Positions 63,099 through 64,000 of a stretch of DNA of 64,000 bases are shown in pieces; the first letter of the stretch is position 1, and each line of letters starts with the position of its first letter. Made by a program: the position numbers and the translations under genes. This stretch comes from Ambrosia x helenae (Eukaryota; Streptophyta; Magnoliopsida; Asterales; Asteraceae), in NCBI GenBank assembly GCA_030844895.1, contig CM061224.1, positions 74,904,567-74,968,566 on the forward strand. Reading direction: 5' to 3'. The notes beneath the pieces are model-generated. The model made no database searches, had not been told where the DNA came from, and saw only the letters and a program-made list of their open reading frames with translations.

Positions 63099-64000
63099 AT
63101 GGCTGAACAACCCGAGAATATTGAATCACCAGCAGTGAATGTTGAGACTCCAGCAGAGATCACAGTTCAAGATTCAGTCCCCGTAGCTGAAACATCTACT
63201 CCAAACAGTTGGCCTTTTGAACGATCGCACAACTGTTGCGCGTATCTAGGAGACGTTGAGAAGAACACGGAGTTTACTGGGATTATTGAATTTCTGAAGA
63301 GGAGCAGGATTGTACATGCTCTAGCCACACCAACCATCATTTACAAGGACATAATTGAAGATTTTTACCAGAACGCTAAGTATTACTACTGGGAGAATCA
63401 GACGATCATCAAGAGCAAGATTCAGGAGATGGAGATGTTCTTGACTGAAGCTGACATTCGGGAGGCATTACAGATTAAGTTTGAAGATAGTGAGGATCCC
63501 AGGGAGTTATCTTGGACAGAACAGAAGGCGTGCTTCTTAAGGATGAAATACAAAGGTCCAATCACTGACGGATCGATGTATAAGGGGAAGCTGGGAGTGC
63601 AGTACAAGTACTTTGCACATGTTCTGATTCATGTCTTTGGTTGTGTGAGTGGTGGTTATGACGTGATGAGAAGGAGTTTGAGCTCATTAATGGTTGCGTT
63701 GACACTCAACAAACCATTTAATGTGTCTGGGATGATTCTTGACCACATGCTGGAGATGCTGAAGGGTATAAAGTTTAAGAAGTTTATGTTGTATCCAAGG
63801 TTTCTAATGATGATCTTTGACTATAAGTATCCAATGCTGAAGAAGGATCCAACAATGATCCTAGGGCAAGATCACATGAATATTAGAACCTTGATGAGGA
63901 TGAAAGGTTATAAGGGTGTGCCTGACAGTGAGAAGCCACCTAACAGGAGATTGTTTGGCGCTTTGGCTCGTCCGGATTACATTGATCCAGGCAAAAACAA
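63099..64000 (+). CDS. Third ORF of element 5, N-terminal 300 codons
   Basis: Open from ATG 63099 to the window end and colinear with the third ORF of element 1; YPRF is again at residues 232-235. Substitutions are scattered and no stop is seen. The variable N-terminal 40 residues differ most. Its role is unknown (see the element 1 copy). Confidence 0.85.
   Translation, partial: MAEQPENIESPAVNVETPAEITVQDSVPVAETSTPNSWPFERSHNCCAYLGDVEKNTEFTGIIEFLKRSRIVHALATPTIIYKDIIEDFYQNAKYYYWENQTIIKSKIQEMEMFLTEADIREALQIKFEDSEDPRELSWTEQKACFLRMKYKGPITDGSMYKGKLGVQYKYFAHVLIHVFGCVSGGYDVMRRSLSSLMVALTLNKPFNVSGMILDHMLEMLKGIKFKKFMLYPRFLMMIFDYKYPMLKKDPTMILGQDHMNIRTLMRMKGYKGVPDSEKPPNRRLFGALARPDYIDPGKN

Larger units (their letters stand above)
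52600..64000 (+). mobile_element. Element 5: second copy of the element 1 family, runs off right edge
   Basis: It begins tgttgatgcatttt, as in the element 1 LTR. gag and pol are intact and very close to those of element 1, and the third ORF starts at 63099. Relative to element 1 it lacks a segment matching 16201-16840, that is the end of the 5' LTR, the primer site and part of the leader. Its 3' end is not in the window. Confidence 0.92.

Overview
The window is repeat-rich nuclear DNA from a flowering plant, and I see no host gene in it. The families present (Sirevirus-type Ty1/copia with tRNA-iMet primer sites, Tekay-like Ty3/gypsy long terminal repeats (LTRs), an Athila-like fragment with a tRNA-Asp-type primer site) are typical of plants. 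The overall repeat style resembles Asteraceae, but that is an impression and not something the sequence proves. Essentially all 64 kb can be assigned to nested LTR retrotransposons, and four insertions are backed by target-site duplications (TSDs).

Layout. An old Sirevirus on the + strand (element 2: 1803-1834, 17113-22962, 34172-37028) was broken up by three insertions: a gypsy-type LTR running off the left edge (1-1802), a young full-length Sirevirus on the - strand (element 1, 1835-17112, TSD attga), and a third, decayed Sirevirus on the + strand (element 3, 22963-34171, TSD taact). Next comes a degraded gypsy-type LTR (37029-38859). Then the LTR of a fourth Sirevirus (element 4, 38860-38984 and 52025-52573) is split by a non-coding gypsy element on the - strand (38985-52024). 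That element itself holds an Athila-derived piece (39540-42751) and a solo LTR (47447-49933, TSD taact). At 52600 a second copy of the element 1 family starts on the + strand (element 5). It has intact gag and pol and runs off the right edge inside its third ORF.

How the parts work. Elements 1 and 5 encode a roughly 1350-residue Gag with two zinc knuckles, then a 1150-residue Pol (protease, integrase, reverse transcriptase, RNase H) in the same frame directly after a TAA stop, then after about 2.4 kb a large third ORF in the envelope position. That third protein shows no signal peptide or membrane segment. It has basic tracts, a coiled coil and an acidic block, and it shares a YPRF-containing domain with the third ORF of element 3.

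The most interesting signal is a short motif, CACNTTCG paired with CGAANGTG, in four non-coding places of the element 1/5 family: the LTR U3, the gag leader, the gap after pol, and just before the third ORF. Many pairs form hairpins whose variable stem position changes on both sides together. In the U3 and again in the gap after pol, the last motif sits 6-8 bp before a TATA box. The second array is followed by a splice-donor-like CAG/GTATTGG and a splice acceptor directly before the third ORF's ATG. This looks like an internal, U3-like promoter with a 5'UTR intron. A second striking signal is a pair of divergent tRNA-like sequences at matching positions in two gypsy-type LTR copies.
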